Below are positions 1 through 7,684 of a stretch of DNA of 43,420 nt, piece after piece. Source of the DNA: Candidatus Dadabacteria bacterium (GTDB taxonomy: Bacteria > Desulfobacterota_D > UBA1144 > Nemesobacterales > Nemesobacteraceae); the NCBI GenBank assembly GCA_951812735.1, contig OX638332.1, positions 1,426,508-1,469,927 on the forward strand, given 5' to 3'. The notes under the pieces were generated by a model. That model ran no database searches and was not told where the DNA came from. It saw only the letters and a list, made by a program, of their open reading frames with translations. The position numbers were made by a program, and so were the translations under genes. Numbering within the stretch: position 1 is the first letter of the stretch; each line of letters starts with the position of its first letter.

Positions 1-46
1 TAAGTATATCTGTTTGTACTGGTTTTTTGTTTTGAACTCTTAACAC

Positions 47-61
47 ATGCGATTGTCGCAT
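47..61 (+). other. Small perfect hairpin in the rho leader
   Basis: ATGCGA and TCGCAT form a 6-bp perfect stem around a 3-base loop, 77 bases upstream of the rho start. The T/A-rich surroundings hold several weak promoter-like hexamers (TTGAAC at 32-37 and 93-98) but no convincing -10 box. The rho leader is a known site of autoregulation in Escherichia coli. Whether this hairpin contributes is unknown. Confidence 0.3.
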
Positions 62-137
62 TCCTGACACCCCAAAAGATCTCAATTGTTTTTTGAACCA
101 AAAATTTAACAAGCCTTAATTCAAGGAGTTTCACCGT

Positions 138-1499
138 ATGGCAAAAGTCTCTAAAGCGGAAGCTGCCGACGCTGTCCAGAAAAAAGACGCTGTTCCGAAA
201 AAGGATGCTGTTCCAAAGAAAGAGGAGCAGAACAACGGAAACGGCAAGCTGATTTACCTGAACGATCTTAGGGCGAAAAAGCCCTCGGATCTTATAGAGC
301 TAAGCAGACTGGCAGGTATTGAAGACACCGCCAGAATGGCAAAGCAGGACCTGATTTACTCCCTACTTAAGGCACAGAGCGACAAACACGGTTCCATAAT
401 AGCTGAAGGTGTGCTTGAAATTCTGACCGAAGGTTATGGTTTTCTAAGGTCTCCCAAGTACAGCTATCTGCCGAGCCCTGACGATATATACGTCTCGAAA
501 TCCCAGATAAGGTCTTTCAGCCTGAAAACCGGAGACACAATAAGAGGCCTCGTGAGGCTTCCTAGAGAGGGAGAAAAGAACCTGGCTCTTCTGAAAATAG
601 AGGAAGCCAATTTCGACTCTCCCGAGATATGCAGACGGAGAACGCCTTTTGAAAGCCTCGTCCCCCTTCACCCGGATAAAAAAATTGACCTTGAACATGA
701 CAAAAACGAGTTTTGCTCGAGGGTGATGAATCTTTTCGTGCCGGTGGGGAAGGGACAGAGAGCAGTGATAGTGGCTCCTCCCCGCACAGGTAAGACCATA
801 ATTATCCAGAGAATAGCCAACTCGATAACGGAAAATCACCCCGAGGTTGTGTTGTTCGTTCTTCTTATAGACGAGCGTCCCGAGGAAGTTACCGACATGC
901 AGAGGTCGGTCAATGGGGAAGTAGTGAGTTCAACCTTCGACGAACCGGCGCAAAGACACATACAGGTTGCCGACATGGTGATCGAGAAGGCTAAAAGGTA
1001 CGTCGAGCACGGAAAAGATGTCGTCATTCTGCTCGACAGCCTTACCAGGCTCGCAAGAGCGAGCAACACCGTGACCCCTGCGAGTGGGAAGGTGCTTTCG
1101 GGAGGAATCGAGGCAAACGCTCTTCAGAGACCCAAGAGGTTTTTCGGGGCGGCAAGAAACACCGAGGAAGGAGGTAGCCTTACCATAATAGCCACCGCCC
1201 TTATAGATACCGGAAGCCGCATGGATGAGGTCATTTTCGAGGAGTTTAAGGGAACGGGAAACCTGGAAGTGTACCTTGACCGCCGCCTTGCGGAGAGAAG
1301 GGTGTTCCCGGCCATAGATCTTCAGAGATCGGGAACCAGGAAAGAGGAACTTCTTATTCCGGAATCCGAGCTTAACCGCATATGGCTTCTTCGGAAAATC
1401 CTCAATCCGATGAACACTACCGAATCAATGGAATTTCTGCTTGACAAGCTTCGTGGAACGAAAAGCAATGCGGAATTTCTGAACATGATGCACCAGTAG
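138..1499 (+). CDS. rho: Transcription termination factor Rho
   Basis: Rho is a hexameric RNA-dependent ATPase/helicase that ends transcription at unstructured C-rich RNA. The 453-residue protein has the whole family layout: an N-terminal helical domain (about 40-85), an RNA-binding cold-shock fold with the GYGFLR motif (about 99-104), a Walker A loop APPRTGKT (213-220), Walker B VILLDS (296-301) and the R-loop GKVLSGG (317-323). An extra lysine/alanine-rich leader (residues 5-30) contains tandem KKDAVP units and precedes the conserved part. The start is set by AAGGAG at 123-128, nine bases before ATG 138. It stands alone, with a truncated transposase behind it. Identification is very secure from the motifs seen. 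Confidence 0.98.
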   Translation: MAKVSKAEAADAVQKKDAVPKKDAVPKKEEQNNGNGKLIYLNDLRAKKPSDLIELSRLAGIEDTARMAKQDLIYSLLKAQSDKHGSIIAEGVLEILTEGYGFLRSPKYSYLPSPDDIYVSKSQIRSFSLKTGDTIRGLVRLPREGEKNLALLKIEEANFDSPEICRRRTPFESLVPLHPDKKIDLEHDKNEFCSRVMNLFVPVGKGQRAVIVAPPRTGKTIIIQRIANSITENHPEVVLFVLLIDERPEEVTDMQRSVNGEVVSSTFDEPAQRHIQVADMVIEKAKRYVEHGKDVVILLDSLTRLARASNTVTPASGKVLSGGIEANALQRPKRFFGAARNTEEGGSLTIIATALIDTGSRMDEVIFEEFKGTGNLEVYLDRRLAERRVFPAIDLQRSGTRKEELLIPESELNRIWLLRKILNPMNTTESMEFLLDKLRGTKSNAEFLNMMHQ

Positions 1500-1603
1500 T
1501 CCTGCGTAAAGGGCGACCCTCCACCTGAACCCCTGTCGCCTCCCGGTTTTATTTCCCGGCAAAGTTCCGCGGTCAGGACAGATACGGAATCTGCGCCTTT
1601 CTT

Positions 1604-2086
1604 CTATTTTTGCGTACGGTTGTCTTTGCCGTGTTTTCGTCTGATCTGGTACACTCTTGGATCGATGGTCCTGCCTCTGCTGATCCTTAAGCCGTGTGCT
1701 GATAAATGTTGCTTGGTAAGACGGAGCAGTTCTTCGGATATCTTGTGCTTAACCAGAAAGCCCCTGAACTTGCAGAGAGTAGTCTCATCCGGGATGCTCT
1801 GCATGGACACTCCGGCAAAACGGCGCATGGATTCAATGTCATAAAGACTTTCTTCCATCGCCGGATCCGACAATCCGTACCACTGCTGCAAGAGGTAAAT
1901 GCGCAGCATGACCCTAGCCGGTATGGGGTGGCGCCCTTTGCCTGACTTGGGATATTCCTTGAGTATCGGTTCAAGTAGAAGTTCCCAGGGCAGCGCCTTA
2001 TCCATTTTCTCAAGAAACCGCTGCTTACGGGTCAACTTCTTTTTGTTTCTGTATGCTAAATCTGAGAAACTGGGCTTATTAACCAT
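1604..2086 (-). pseudogene. Truncated IS5-family transposase (N-terminal part only)
   Basis: The 160-residue product starts like IS5-group transposases: an N-terminal helical domain with KKKLTRKQRFLEKMD, then the conserved block ARVMLRIYLLQQWYGLSDPAMEESLYD, then the PDETTLCKFR motif (about 100-109). Full family members are roughly 300 residues or more and carry a DDE catalytic core with the first Asp in a TIVDATI-type motif. Here the protein leaves the family pattern after about residue 137 and ends with a basic tail (IRRKHGKDNRTQK), so the entire catalytic domain is missing. It is almost certainly an inactive remnant. A 9-base direct repeat TTTTTGCGT lies at its 3' edge (1607-1615) and upstream of it (2150-2158). 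It faces opposite to rho and the downstream operon. Confidence 0.85.
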
Positions 2087-2186
2087 GACTATCTGCTTAC
2101 CACCTCTTTATAGTATTATATTACATTAATAAAGGTGTCTTAATCAGAGTTTTTGCGTCGAAATGGCCCGAAGCGCTTTAAAACAG

Positions 2187-2249
2187 ACTCAACTTTGTTA
2201 AATAGAACCGGAAACTGCGCGGCGGATTCCTCAGTACAAAGAATTGAGT
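2187..2249. repeat. Imperfect inverted repeat upstream of the chlorite-dismutase-like gene
   Basis: ACTCAACTTTGT at 2187-2198 pairs with ACAAAGAATTGAGT at 2236-2249, twelve base pairs interrupted by a 2-base bulge, across a loop of 37 bases. It sits 48 bases ahead of the next start codon, in the 211-base gap after the IS5 remnant. It may be an operator, a leader structure or the worn end of a mobile element. The sequence alone does not decide. Confidence 0.4.
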
Positions 2250-2297
2250 TAGACCTTTAAATCGTAGATACTTAACCCCTAGTTCTGGTGACGGAAT

Positions 2298-3017
2298 ATG
2301 AGCAAACCTACTGACAGAGCGCTTGACTTAAGCGAAAAAGGCAGTGGCGGAGAGTCTCTTGACAGAAGGCTTTTCGTGCAGTTCCTCGGCTTCGGAGGCG
2401 TTGATCCCGTGCTTGAATCTGTTTTGATGCGCGATCTAGAGAGCTCTTCTTTAATTGCGGTTCTTTATTCGGACATAAACGATCACAGAGGCGTGGGCCT
2501 TTTGATCATGAGCGAGACCTCTGATTTTTTCGTTACGGAACTCAGGCGGTTTCTCTCCTCTTCCTCTTTTGCCGGACTTAAGCCGAAGCCTGAATACACG
2601 ATGCTCGGGAGAACATATGCACTCGGTTATGAAAAAGATCTGGAGAAAACCCTGATCTTAGGTCCGATGCAGAAGATTTTTGACCCGGAACTTGTGTGGG
2701 GTATCTGGTACCCGCTCAGAAGGGCTAAGGCTTTTGAAACCCTTGCGCCCGAGGAGCAGAGAGCCGTTCTGGCTGAACACGGTAAAATAGGGTTTCAGTT
2801 CGGGGACGCGGGATACGCAAAGGACATACGTCTTGCGAGTCACGGTCTTGACAAAAACGACAATGATTTTGTGATAGGGATTCTGGGCAGGGAACTCTAT
2901 CCGCTCTCCGCATTGGTGGAGAGGATGAGAAAAACGCAGCAGACTTCAAAATATCTTGAAAGCCTGGGACCGTTTTTCGTCGGCAGGAAGCTGTTTTCAA
3001 CCGAACAGGCTGTATGA
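2298..3017 (+). CDS. Chlorite dismutase/HemQ-family heme-binding protein
   Basis: The 239-residue protein fits the chlorite dismutase-like superfamily, which includes coproheme decarboxylase HemQ and true chlorite dismutases. The clearest part is the C-terminal half: EH at 160-161 followed by a short loop, then SHGLDKNDNDFVIGI (181-195), a PLSALVERMRKTQ helix and the closing PFFVGRKL. In family alignments the His of that EH motif is the proximal heme ligand, so His161 is the likely ligand here. The N-terminal half is divergent and has no signal peptide, so it is probably cytoplasmic. Start ATG 2298 follows GGTGA with normal spacing. Its stop overlaps the ftsY start (ATGA, 3014-3017), so the two are translationally coupled. 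Whether it decarboxylates coproheme or only binds heme cannot be told; no other heme-synthesis gene is visible here. Confidence 0.75.
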   Translation: MSKPTDRALDLSEKGSGGESLDRRLFVQFLGFGGVDPVLESVLMRDLESSSLIAVLYSDINDHRGVGLLIMSETSDFFVTELRRFLSSSSFAGLKPKPEYTMLGRTYALGYEKDLEKTLILGPMQKIFDPELVWGIWYPLRRAKAFETLAPEEQRAVLAEHGKIGFQFGDAGYAKDIRLASHGLDKNDNDFVIGILGRELYPLSALVERMRKTQQTSKYLESLGPFFVGRKLFSTEQAV

Positions 3018-4411
3018 AAGAGATTACTGAACTTTTCTCGGGACTTGGGACCCATATCGACCCGGAGGTTGCTATCCCGGTTGCGGTAGCTGTCGTCGGA
3101 TTTGTGGCGATTTATTTTCTCTTAAGGAAAAAAGAACTTCCGCCGGAAATCGTTGCGGAGGAGCAGCAGGAGCAGCCCGAGGCCCCCTCCGATGAACCCG
3201 AGAAAGCCGATCAGGCGCCGGACACTCCTCCTGCGGAAGTTGTCGAATCCGCACCTGAATCACCTGCACCACAGTTTGCTGCGCCCGAACCTATAGCGGT
3301 GGAAGAAAAAGAGATTGTGGCGCCGCCCCCGGACCCGGTACCCGCGCCCCTGCCGACCGAGGTCCCCGAAGAGCCGGTTCCCGTCGAAGAGGTGGAGCTG
3401 GAAGCTGAAGAATCGGAATCTGAAGAGGATACGGCTGCAGCGGAGCAGGAAGTTGTCGCGGAAGAAGAAGAGGAACCGGAGCAAGATTTCTTCTCGAAGC
3501 TTAGCCTCGGACTTTCCAAGACCCGAAGGGGCATTCTGCAGAATCTCGAGCATGTTTTTTCATCCGGCCGGGTTGATGACGCGGCCTGGGATGAGTTCGA
3601 GGAGATACTCATAATGTCGGATATGGGAGTTTCGACCACCGCGAAACTTAGAGAGAAGGTCTCCTCCGCTGTTTCAGCGGGGGACAGCAGAGACATGGAG
3701 AAGATAAAAACCCTTCTTGAAAAAGAGATTCTAGATATCCTGAGAGGAGTTGAGAGCCCGGTGGCTGAGTTCTCCGCCAAGCCGGCGGTTTTCATGGTGG
3801 CTGGAGTTAACGGCGTCGGAAAGACCACTTCCATAGGAAAAATCGCCAACAGGTTTACGCAGGACGGAAAAAAGGTAATGGTTGCCGCAGCCGACACTTT
3901 CAGGGCGGCCGCGGTTGAACAGCTCGGAGTGTGGGCCGAACGGGTGGGAAGCGATTTTCTTCGTGGTCAGACTGGAGCGGATCCTTCCGCCGTAGCTTAC
4001 GACGCGGTAAAGGCGTCTGTGTCAAGGGATATCGACCTGCTTATAATAGATACCGCGGGGCGGGTTCATACGAAGACGGGGCTTATGGACGAGCTCAAGA
4101 AACTGAGAAGGGTGGTCGCCCGGGAACTTGAAGGAGCCCCGCATGAAACTCTCCTTGTGGTTGACGCGACTACGGGGCAGAACGCTGTGGAGCAGGCGAG
4201 GGTTTTCGGCGAGGCCATCGGAATAACCGGTATAGTGCTTACCAAGCTCGATGGAACTGCCAAAGGAGGGATAATAGTGGCGATAGCGGAACAGCTCGGT
4301 CTTCCGGTGAAGTACATAGGTGTTGGGGAAGGTCTTGGGGACTTGCGAGAATTTGACGCCGAACAGTTCACGAAGGCGCTTTTCACATCGGACAAGGAGG
4401 CTTTGCACTAG
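3014..4411 (+). CDS. ftsY: Signal recognition particle receptor FtsY
   Basis: FtsY is the SRP receptor GTPase that docks ribosome-SRP complexes at the inner membrane for co-translational insertion. The 465-residue protein begins with a hydrophobic segment (about 20-37) that may anchor it, then a long Pro/Glu-rich acidic linker (about 43-155). The NG domain follows: N-domain helices from about 158, P-loop GVNGVGKTTS (about 263-272), DTAGR (about 346-350) and TKLDGTAKGG (about 409-418). All GTPase motifs are intact. The start overlaps the upstream gene by 4 bases. An N-terminal membrane segment before the acidic region occurs in some but not all FtsY lineages. The low-complexity linker also opens long reading frames on the opposite strand, which are not genes. 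Confidence 0.97.
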   Translation: MKEITELFSGLGTHIDPEVAIPVAVAVVGFVAIYFLLRKKELPPEIVAEEQQEQPEAPSDEPEKADQAPDTPPAEVVESAPESPAPQFAAPEPIAVEEKEIVAPPPDPVPAPLPTEVPEEPVPVEEVELEAEESESEEDTAAAEQEVVAEEEEEPEQDFFSKLSLGLSKTRRGILQNLEHVFSSGRVDDAAWDEFEEILIMSDMGVSTTAKLREKVSSAVSAGDSRDMEKIKTLLEKEILDILRGVESPVAEFSAKPAVFMVAGVNGVGKTTSIGKIANRFTQDGKKVMVAAADTFRAAAVEQLGVWAERVGSDFLRGQTGADPSAVAYDAVKASVSRDIDLLIIDTAGRVHTKTGLMDELKKLRRVVARELEGAPHETLLVVDATTGQNAVEQARVFGEAIGITGIVLTKLDGTAKGGIIVAIAEQLGLPVKYIGVGEGLGDLREFDAEQFTKALFTSDKEALH

Positions 4412-4419
4412 GTTTTTTG

Positions 4420-5526
4420 ATGCCTGTTCGAGATGACACAAAGTTTATGAAAAAGGCCCTGAGGCTTGCCCTCAGGGGAGAAGGGTGCACCAGCCCTAAT
4501 CCCATGGTCGGCGCCGTCTGCGTACTTGGGGGACGGATCGTGGGCCGCGGCTACCATAAAAAAGCCGGATCCCCGCATGCGGAGATAGAAGCATTCTTAG
4601 ATGCCGCAAAAAAAGGAATTTCTCTTAAAGGTGCCACGCTTTACGTGACGCTTGAGCCCTGCTGCCATACAGAAAAGCTTACTCCCCCGTGTACCGACGC
4701 TATAATAGCCTCGGGCATATCGGATGTTGTAGTGGGAGCCATTGATCCTAACCCGAAAGTAAGCGGAAAGGGGGTGGCCAAGCTTCGCGAAAACGGTGTA
4801 TCGGTGAGAACAGGGGTGCTTGAGAGGGAATGTGCGGAAACAAACGAGTTTTTCAACAAGCACGTCGTCTCGGGGCTTCCCTTCGTAATCTTAAAGTCCG
4901 CCTCGACGATTGACGGCAAGATAGCCTCCGTAACAGGCGATTCCAAGTGGATAGGAAGCGTGAGGCAGAGAAAAATGGCCCACCGGCTGAGAAAGAAGGT
5001 GGATGCCGTAATTGTCGGGATAAACACGGTGCTTGCAGATGACCCGGGACTTGACGTTCGACTCGTTGGGGGAAACGTGCGGCAGCCGATTCCGGTGATT
5101 ATGGACTCGAAGCTTCGTATTTCGCCCGAAGCGAAGATTTTCAGCACCCACCCCCGCTCGATAATAGCCACTACGGAGGGGGCGGGGAAGCTCAAGGAAA
5201 AGAGGCTTCGCAAACTCGGTGCCGAGATCCTGAGATTAAAATCCGATTCAGCGGGCCGTGTGTCCGCCGCAGATCTTCTCAGTGAACTCGGAGCCATGGG
5301 AATGTGCGGCGTTCTGGTTGAGGGAGGGAGCAGGGTGGGGGCCTGTTTTCTCTGCGAGGGCCTGGTCGACAAGGTAGTTTTCTTTTACTCGCCCAAAATT
5401 ATCGGGGGCGACGGGGTGAGCATGATCGGAGACCTTGGTAAGGAATCAATCGAAGAGGCGATCAATATCAAAAATATCAGGGTCAGAAGGTTCGGCGATG
5501 AAATAATGATAGAGGGTTACGTATGA
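4420..5526 (+). CDS. ribD: Bifunctional riboflavin biosynthesis deaminase/reductase RibD
   Basis: RibD carries out two consecutive steps of riboflavin synthesis: deamination of the pyrimidine product of GTP cyclohydrolase II, then NADPH-dependent reduction of its ribosyl group. The N-terminal deaminase domain shows the zinc-binding HAE (about 52-54) and PCCH...PPC (about 79-90) motifs with SPNPMVGAV ahead of them. The reductase domain runs from about 150 to the end and includes KSASTIDGKIA and LVEGGSRVG. At 368 residues it is standard length for the two-domain enzyme. A TTG at 4417 directly precedes ATG 4420, and ATG is preferred. AAGGAGG at 4394-4400 is rather far upstream, so the exact start is slightly uncertain. 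It overlaps nadD by 4 bases. ribF lies elsewhere in this window (32928). Confidence 0.96.
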   Translation: MPVRDDTKFMKKALRLALRGEGCTSPNPMVGAVCVLGGRIVGRGYHKKAGSPHAEIEAFLDAAKKGISLKGATLYVTLEPCCHTEKLTPPCTDAIIASGISDVVVGAIDPNPKVSGKGVAKLRENGVSVRTGVLERECAETNEFFNKHVVSGLPFVILKSASTIDGKIASVTGDSKWIGSVRQRKMAHRLRKKVDAVIVGINTVLADDPGLDVRLVGGNVRQPIPVIMDSKLRISPEAKIFSTHPRSIIATTEGAGKLKEKRLRKLGAEILRLKSDSAGRVSAADLLSELGAMGMCGVLVEGGSRVGACFLCEGLVDKVVFFYSPKIIGGDGVSMIGDLGKESIEEAINIKNIRVRRFGDEIMIEGYV

Positions 5527-6188
5527 AAACGGGCCTGATGGGCGGTTCATTCGATCCCGTGCATGCGGGTCACATGAGAGCCGCTGAGGAGATAAGCGAA
5601 AGACTGGGGCTTGACGAGGTGATTTTCATTCCGACCCTTGTCTCTCCTCATAAAAGCTCCGAAGCCATGTCCCACTCCTCCCACAGACTGAACATGCTTA
5701 ACCTTTCGGTAAGACGCAATCCCCGTTTCAGGGTTTCCGACATGGAACTGCGCAGGGAACCTCCGTCCTACACTATCGACACACTGAGGTCGCTTAACAA
5801 AAGCAATCCCCAAGACGAGTATTATTTCATAATAGGTTCCGAACTTTTCGCCGAGATAGACACATGGAAGGATTTTACGGAGCTATTTAACTACTCAAAT
5901 TTCGTTGTTCTTCGCCGTCCCGGTTACGACTTTCCCGATTCCGCAAGTCCGATTCCGCTTGCCCTCGAAAATGACTTTCGATATTCTTATAGTAACAAGG
6001 GTATGGATGTTTTTGCTCACACAAGCTCAAACGAGCTGTTTTTCATAGATATAGACGGTATAAAGGTTTCTTCCACAGAGGTCAGGGAACTCGCGCGACG
6101 GGGCAATTCCCTCAGATCTCTGGTCGCGCGCGAAGTGGAAGGGTACATAGCAGAAAACGGCCTTTACCAGCTGGAGAAAAAACCATAG
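5523..6188 (+). CDS. nadD: Nicotinate-nucleotide adenylyltransferase NadD
   Basis: NadD transfers AMP from ATP to nicotinate mononucleotide, giving deamido-NAD in NAD synthesis. The nucleotidyltransferase signature GGSFDPVHAGH (residues 7-17) and the C-terminal SSTEVRE motif (the ISSTxIR signature) are intact, and 221 residues is normal for the family. The start is the ATGA overlap with the ribD stop. nadD next to rsfS is a very common bacterial arrangement, and here the nadD stop codon overlaps the likely start of rsfS. Confidence 0.96.
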   Translation: MKTGLMGGSFDPVHAGHMRAAEEISERLGLDEVIFIPTLVSPHKSSEAMSHSSHRLNMLNLSVRRNPRFRVSDMELRREPPSYTIDTLRSLNKSNPQDEYYFIIGSELFAEIDTWKDFTELFNYSNFVVLRRPGYDFPDSASPIPLALENDFRYSYSNKGMDVFAHTSSNELFFIDIDGIKVSSTEVRELARRGNSLRSLVAREVEGYIAENGLYQLEKKP

Positions 6189-6556
6189 AATCCAGAGAAA
6201 AAGCCTTATTTGTCGCCCGTGCCGCCTGGGAGAAGAAAGCGGAAGACCCCGTGGTTCTTGAGATCGGGGAGAAAAGCGACGTGGCCGATTACTTCGTCGT
6301 GTGCAGCGCGAACTCCGACAGGGGAGTGCGCACTATAGTGGAGAGCGTCGAGCGGGAACTTAAAAAACACGGGGTGAAGATATTCGGAACCGAAGGCGTT
6401 TCAGAGGGCAGATGGGTGCTGCTTGACCTCGTGGACGTGGTTCTCCACGTGTTTTACCGGCCGGTCCGGGAATTCTACGACATTGAAGGACTCTGGATCG
6501 ATATCCCGAGGGTGGACCTGCCTTTCCTTAAGGAAGGCAGGTCCGAAGTTGTCTGA
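6185..6556 (+). CDS. rsfS: Ribosomal silencing factor RsfS, probably starting at AUA
   Basis: RsfS binds ribosomal protein uL14 and blocks joining of the 30S and 50S subunits when nutrients are short. The core DVADYFVVCSANSDRGVRTI, then GRWVLLDLVDVVLHVF and the REFYDIEGLW block are typical. The first ATG/GTG/TTG in frame is GTG 6251, which would remove the family's N-terminal helix. Upstream the frame stays open and encodes a normal helix (ESREKALFVARAAWEKKAED). The only plausible initiator there is ATA at 6185, in an ATAG overlap with the nadD stop and eight bases after GGAG (6173-6176). From ATA the protein is 123 residues, the family's usual size. AUA starts are rare, so a sequencing error or an ATG-to-ATA change is the alternative. 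Confidence 0.88.
   Translation: MESREKALFVARAAWEKKAEDPVVLEIGEKSDVADYFVVCSANSDRGVRTIVESVERELKKHGVKIFGTEGVSEGRWVLLDLVDVVLHVFYRPVREFYDIEGLWIDIPRVDLPFLKEGRSEVV
6514..6544. terminator. Long hairpin between converging operons, inside the rsfS 3' end
   Basis: GGACCTGCC-TTTCC and GGAA-GGCAGGTCC pair around a TTAA centre with a single unpaired base, about 13 bp in all. It lies in the last codons of rsfS, 30 bases from the stop of the converging ftsZ. No U-tract follows on either strand, so it is not a canonical intrinsic terminator. It could act as a 3'-end stabiliser or a bidirectional pause/Rho-assisted terminator for both operons. Confidence 0.5.
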
Positions 6557-6573
6557 CACTGCGCCGCGAATTC

Positions 6574-7656
6574 TCAGCGGGCGGCGATTCTTTCTCTTTT
6601 TCTGACGAAAGTCGGTATATCGAGGTCTTCCTCTATCTCTTCAGCAGTGTATGGCTGCTCCGAAATTATATCGGTCGCCCTTTTATCGATGTAATTTTCT
6701 ATTCCGGTCGCGACCACCGTGATTCTTACGAAATCCTTGGCTTTTTCATCGAAGACCAGACCGAAAATCAGGTCGATATCGCCGTTTGCCCTTTCCCTTA
6801 CATGCCTGCACGCTTCGTCGAGTTCTTCGATTCCGAAGTCCTCCGAAGCCGTTACGTTTATCAGTATTCCCTTTGCCCCGGCGATGGATACGTCCTCAAG
6901 AAGAGGACTTGTTATGGCCATCTGGGCTGCCTGTGTTGCCCGGTTTGGACCTTGCGCGAATCCGGAACTCATAAGGGCTTTGCCTCCGTGGTTTGCCATT
7001 ATGCTTTTCACATCGGCAAAGTCGACGTTGATGTAACCGGTTCCCGTAACGATGTCAGAAATTCCCTTTACGGCTTGGTAAAGAACTTCATCCGCCTGAC
7101 GAAAGGCGTCAAGGATACTGACCTTGTGTATGGCCGCAAGCTTGTCGTTGGGAATTACAATCAGCGTGTCGACGTGCTTGTCCAGTTCTTCGATTCCGTA
7201 ATGGGCGTTTTCCCTTCTTGCAACTCCTTCGAATTCGAAGGGTTTTGTTACTATCGCCACGGTGAGAATATCTTTGTCCTTGCACGCCTGGGCGATTATG
7301 GGAGAGGCGCCCGTGCCGGTTCCGCCTCCCATTCCCGCAGTTATGAAGACCATGTCCGCTCCTTCAAGAATGTCGCCGATCTTGTCGCGGTCCTCCATGG
7401 CGGCTTCCTTCGCGAGCTGGGGATTCCCCCCCGAACCGAGCCCCCTTGATATTCCTTCTCCTATCTGGAGTCTCGTCGGTGCCAGGGATTTGCTGAGATC
7501 CTGAAAATCCGTGTTTAAGGCGACGAACTCCACTTCTTTAAGTCCCTTGCTTATCATGGTGTTGACGGCGTTTCCGCCCGCTCCACCGGTTCCTACAACC
7601 TTGATTCTCGCTCTGTTGAAACCTTCATCAACATGCTCGATATTAAAACTTGCCAT
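6574..7656 (-). CDS. ftsZ: Cell division protein FtsZ
   Basis: FtsZ is the tubulin-like GTPase that polymerises into the division ring. Seen in order: GGAGGNA (24-30), the tubulin signature GGGTGTG (110-116), the T7 synergy region near NVDFADVKSIM and a C-terminal peptide DLDIPTFVRKR (about 343-353) that binds FtsA and other partners. At 360 residues it is short. The linker between the GTPase core (ending near 324) and the C-terminal peptide is only about 20 residues, compared with about 50 in Escherichia coli. Start ATG 7656 follows GGAGGG. It is last in the dcw cluster, downstream of ftsA. Confidence 0.98.
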   Translation of the reverse strand: MASFNIEHVDEGFNRARIKVVGTGGAGGNAVNTMISKGLKEVEFVALNTDFQDLSKSLAPTRLQIGEGISRGLGSGGNPQLAKEAAMEDRDKIGDILEGADMVFITAGMGGGTGTGASPIIAQACKDKDILTVAIVTKPFEFEGVARRENAHYGIEELDKHVDTLIVIPNDKLAAIHKVSILDAFRQADEVLYQAVKGISDIVTGTGYINVDFADVKSIMANHGGKALMSSGFAQGPNRATQAAQMAITSPLLEDVSIAGAKGILINVTASEDFGIEELDEACRHVRERANGDIDLIFGLVFDEKAKDFVRITVVATGIENYIDKRATDIISEQPYTAEEIEEDLDIPTFVRKRERIAAR

Positions 7657-7684
7657 ATGTTTACCCTCCAGTTGGATTTCTCCT

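Noticed and set aside
1..20. Possible further copy of the TnpB-element repeat at the window edge (TAAGTATAT)
   Set aside because: Only nine bases match, the rest diverges and the upstream part is cut off, so chance is likely.
3211..3897. Serine/threonine-rich frame opposite ftsY
   Set aside because: It is the complement of the acidic low-complexity linker of FtsY; no ribosome site or family match.
6251..6556. RsfS starting at GTG 6251
   Set aside because: It would delete the conserved N-terminal helix, and the upstream frame with a well-placed GGAG explains the family length better.
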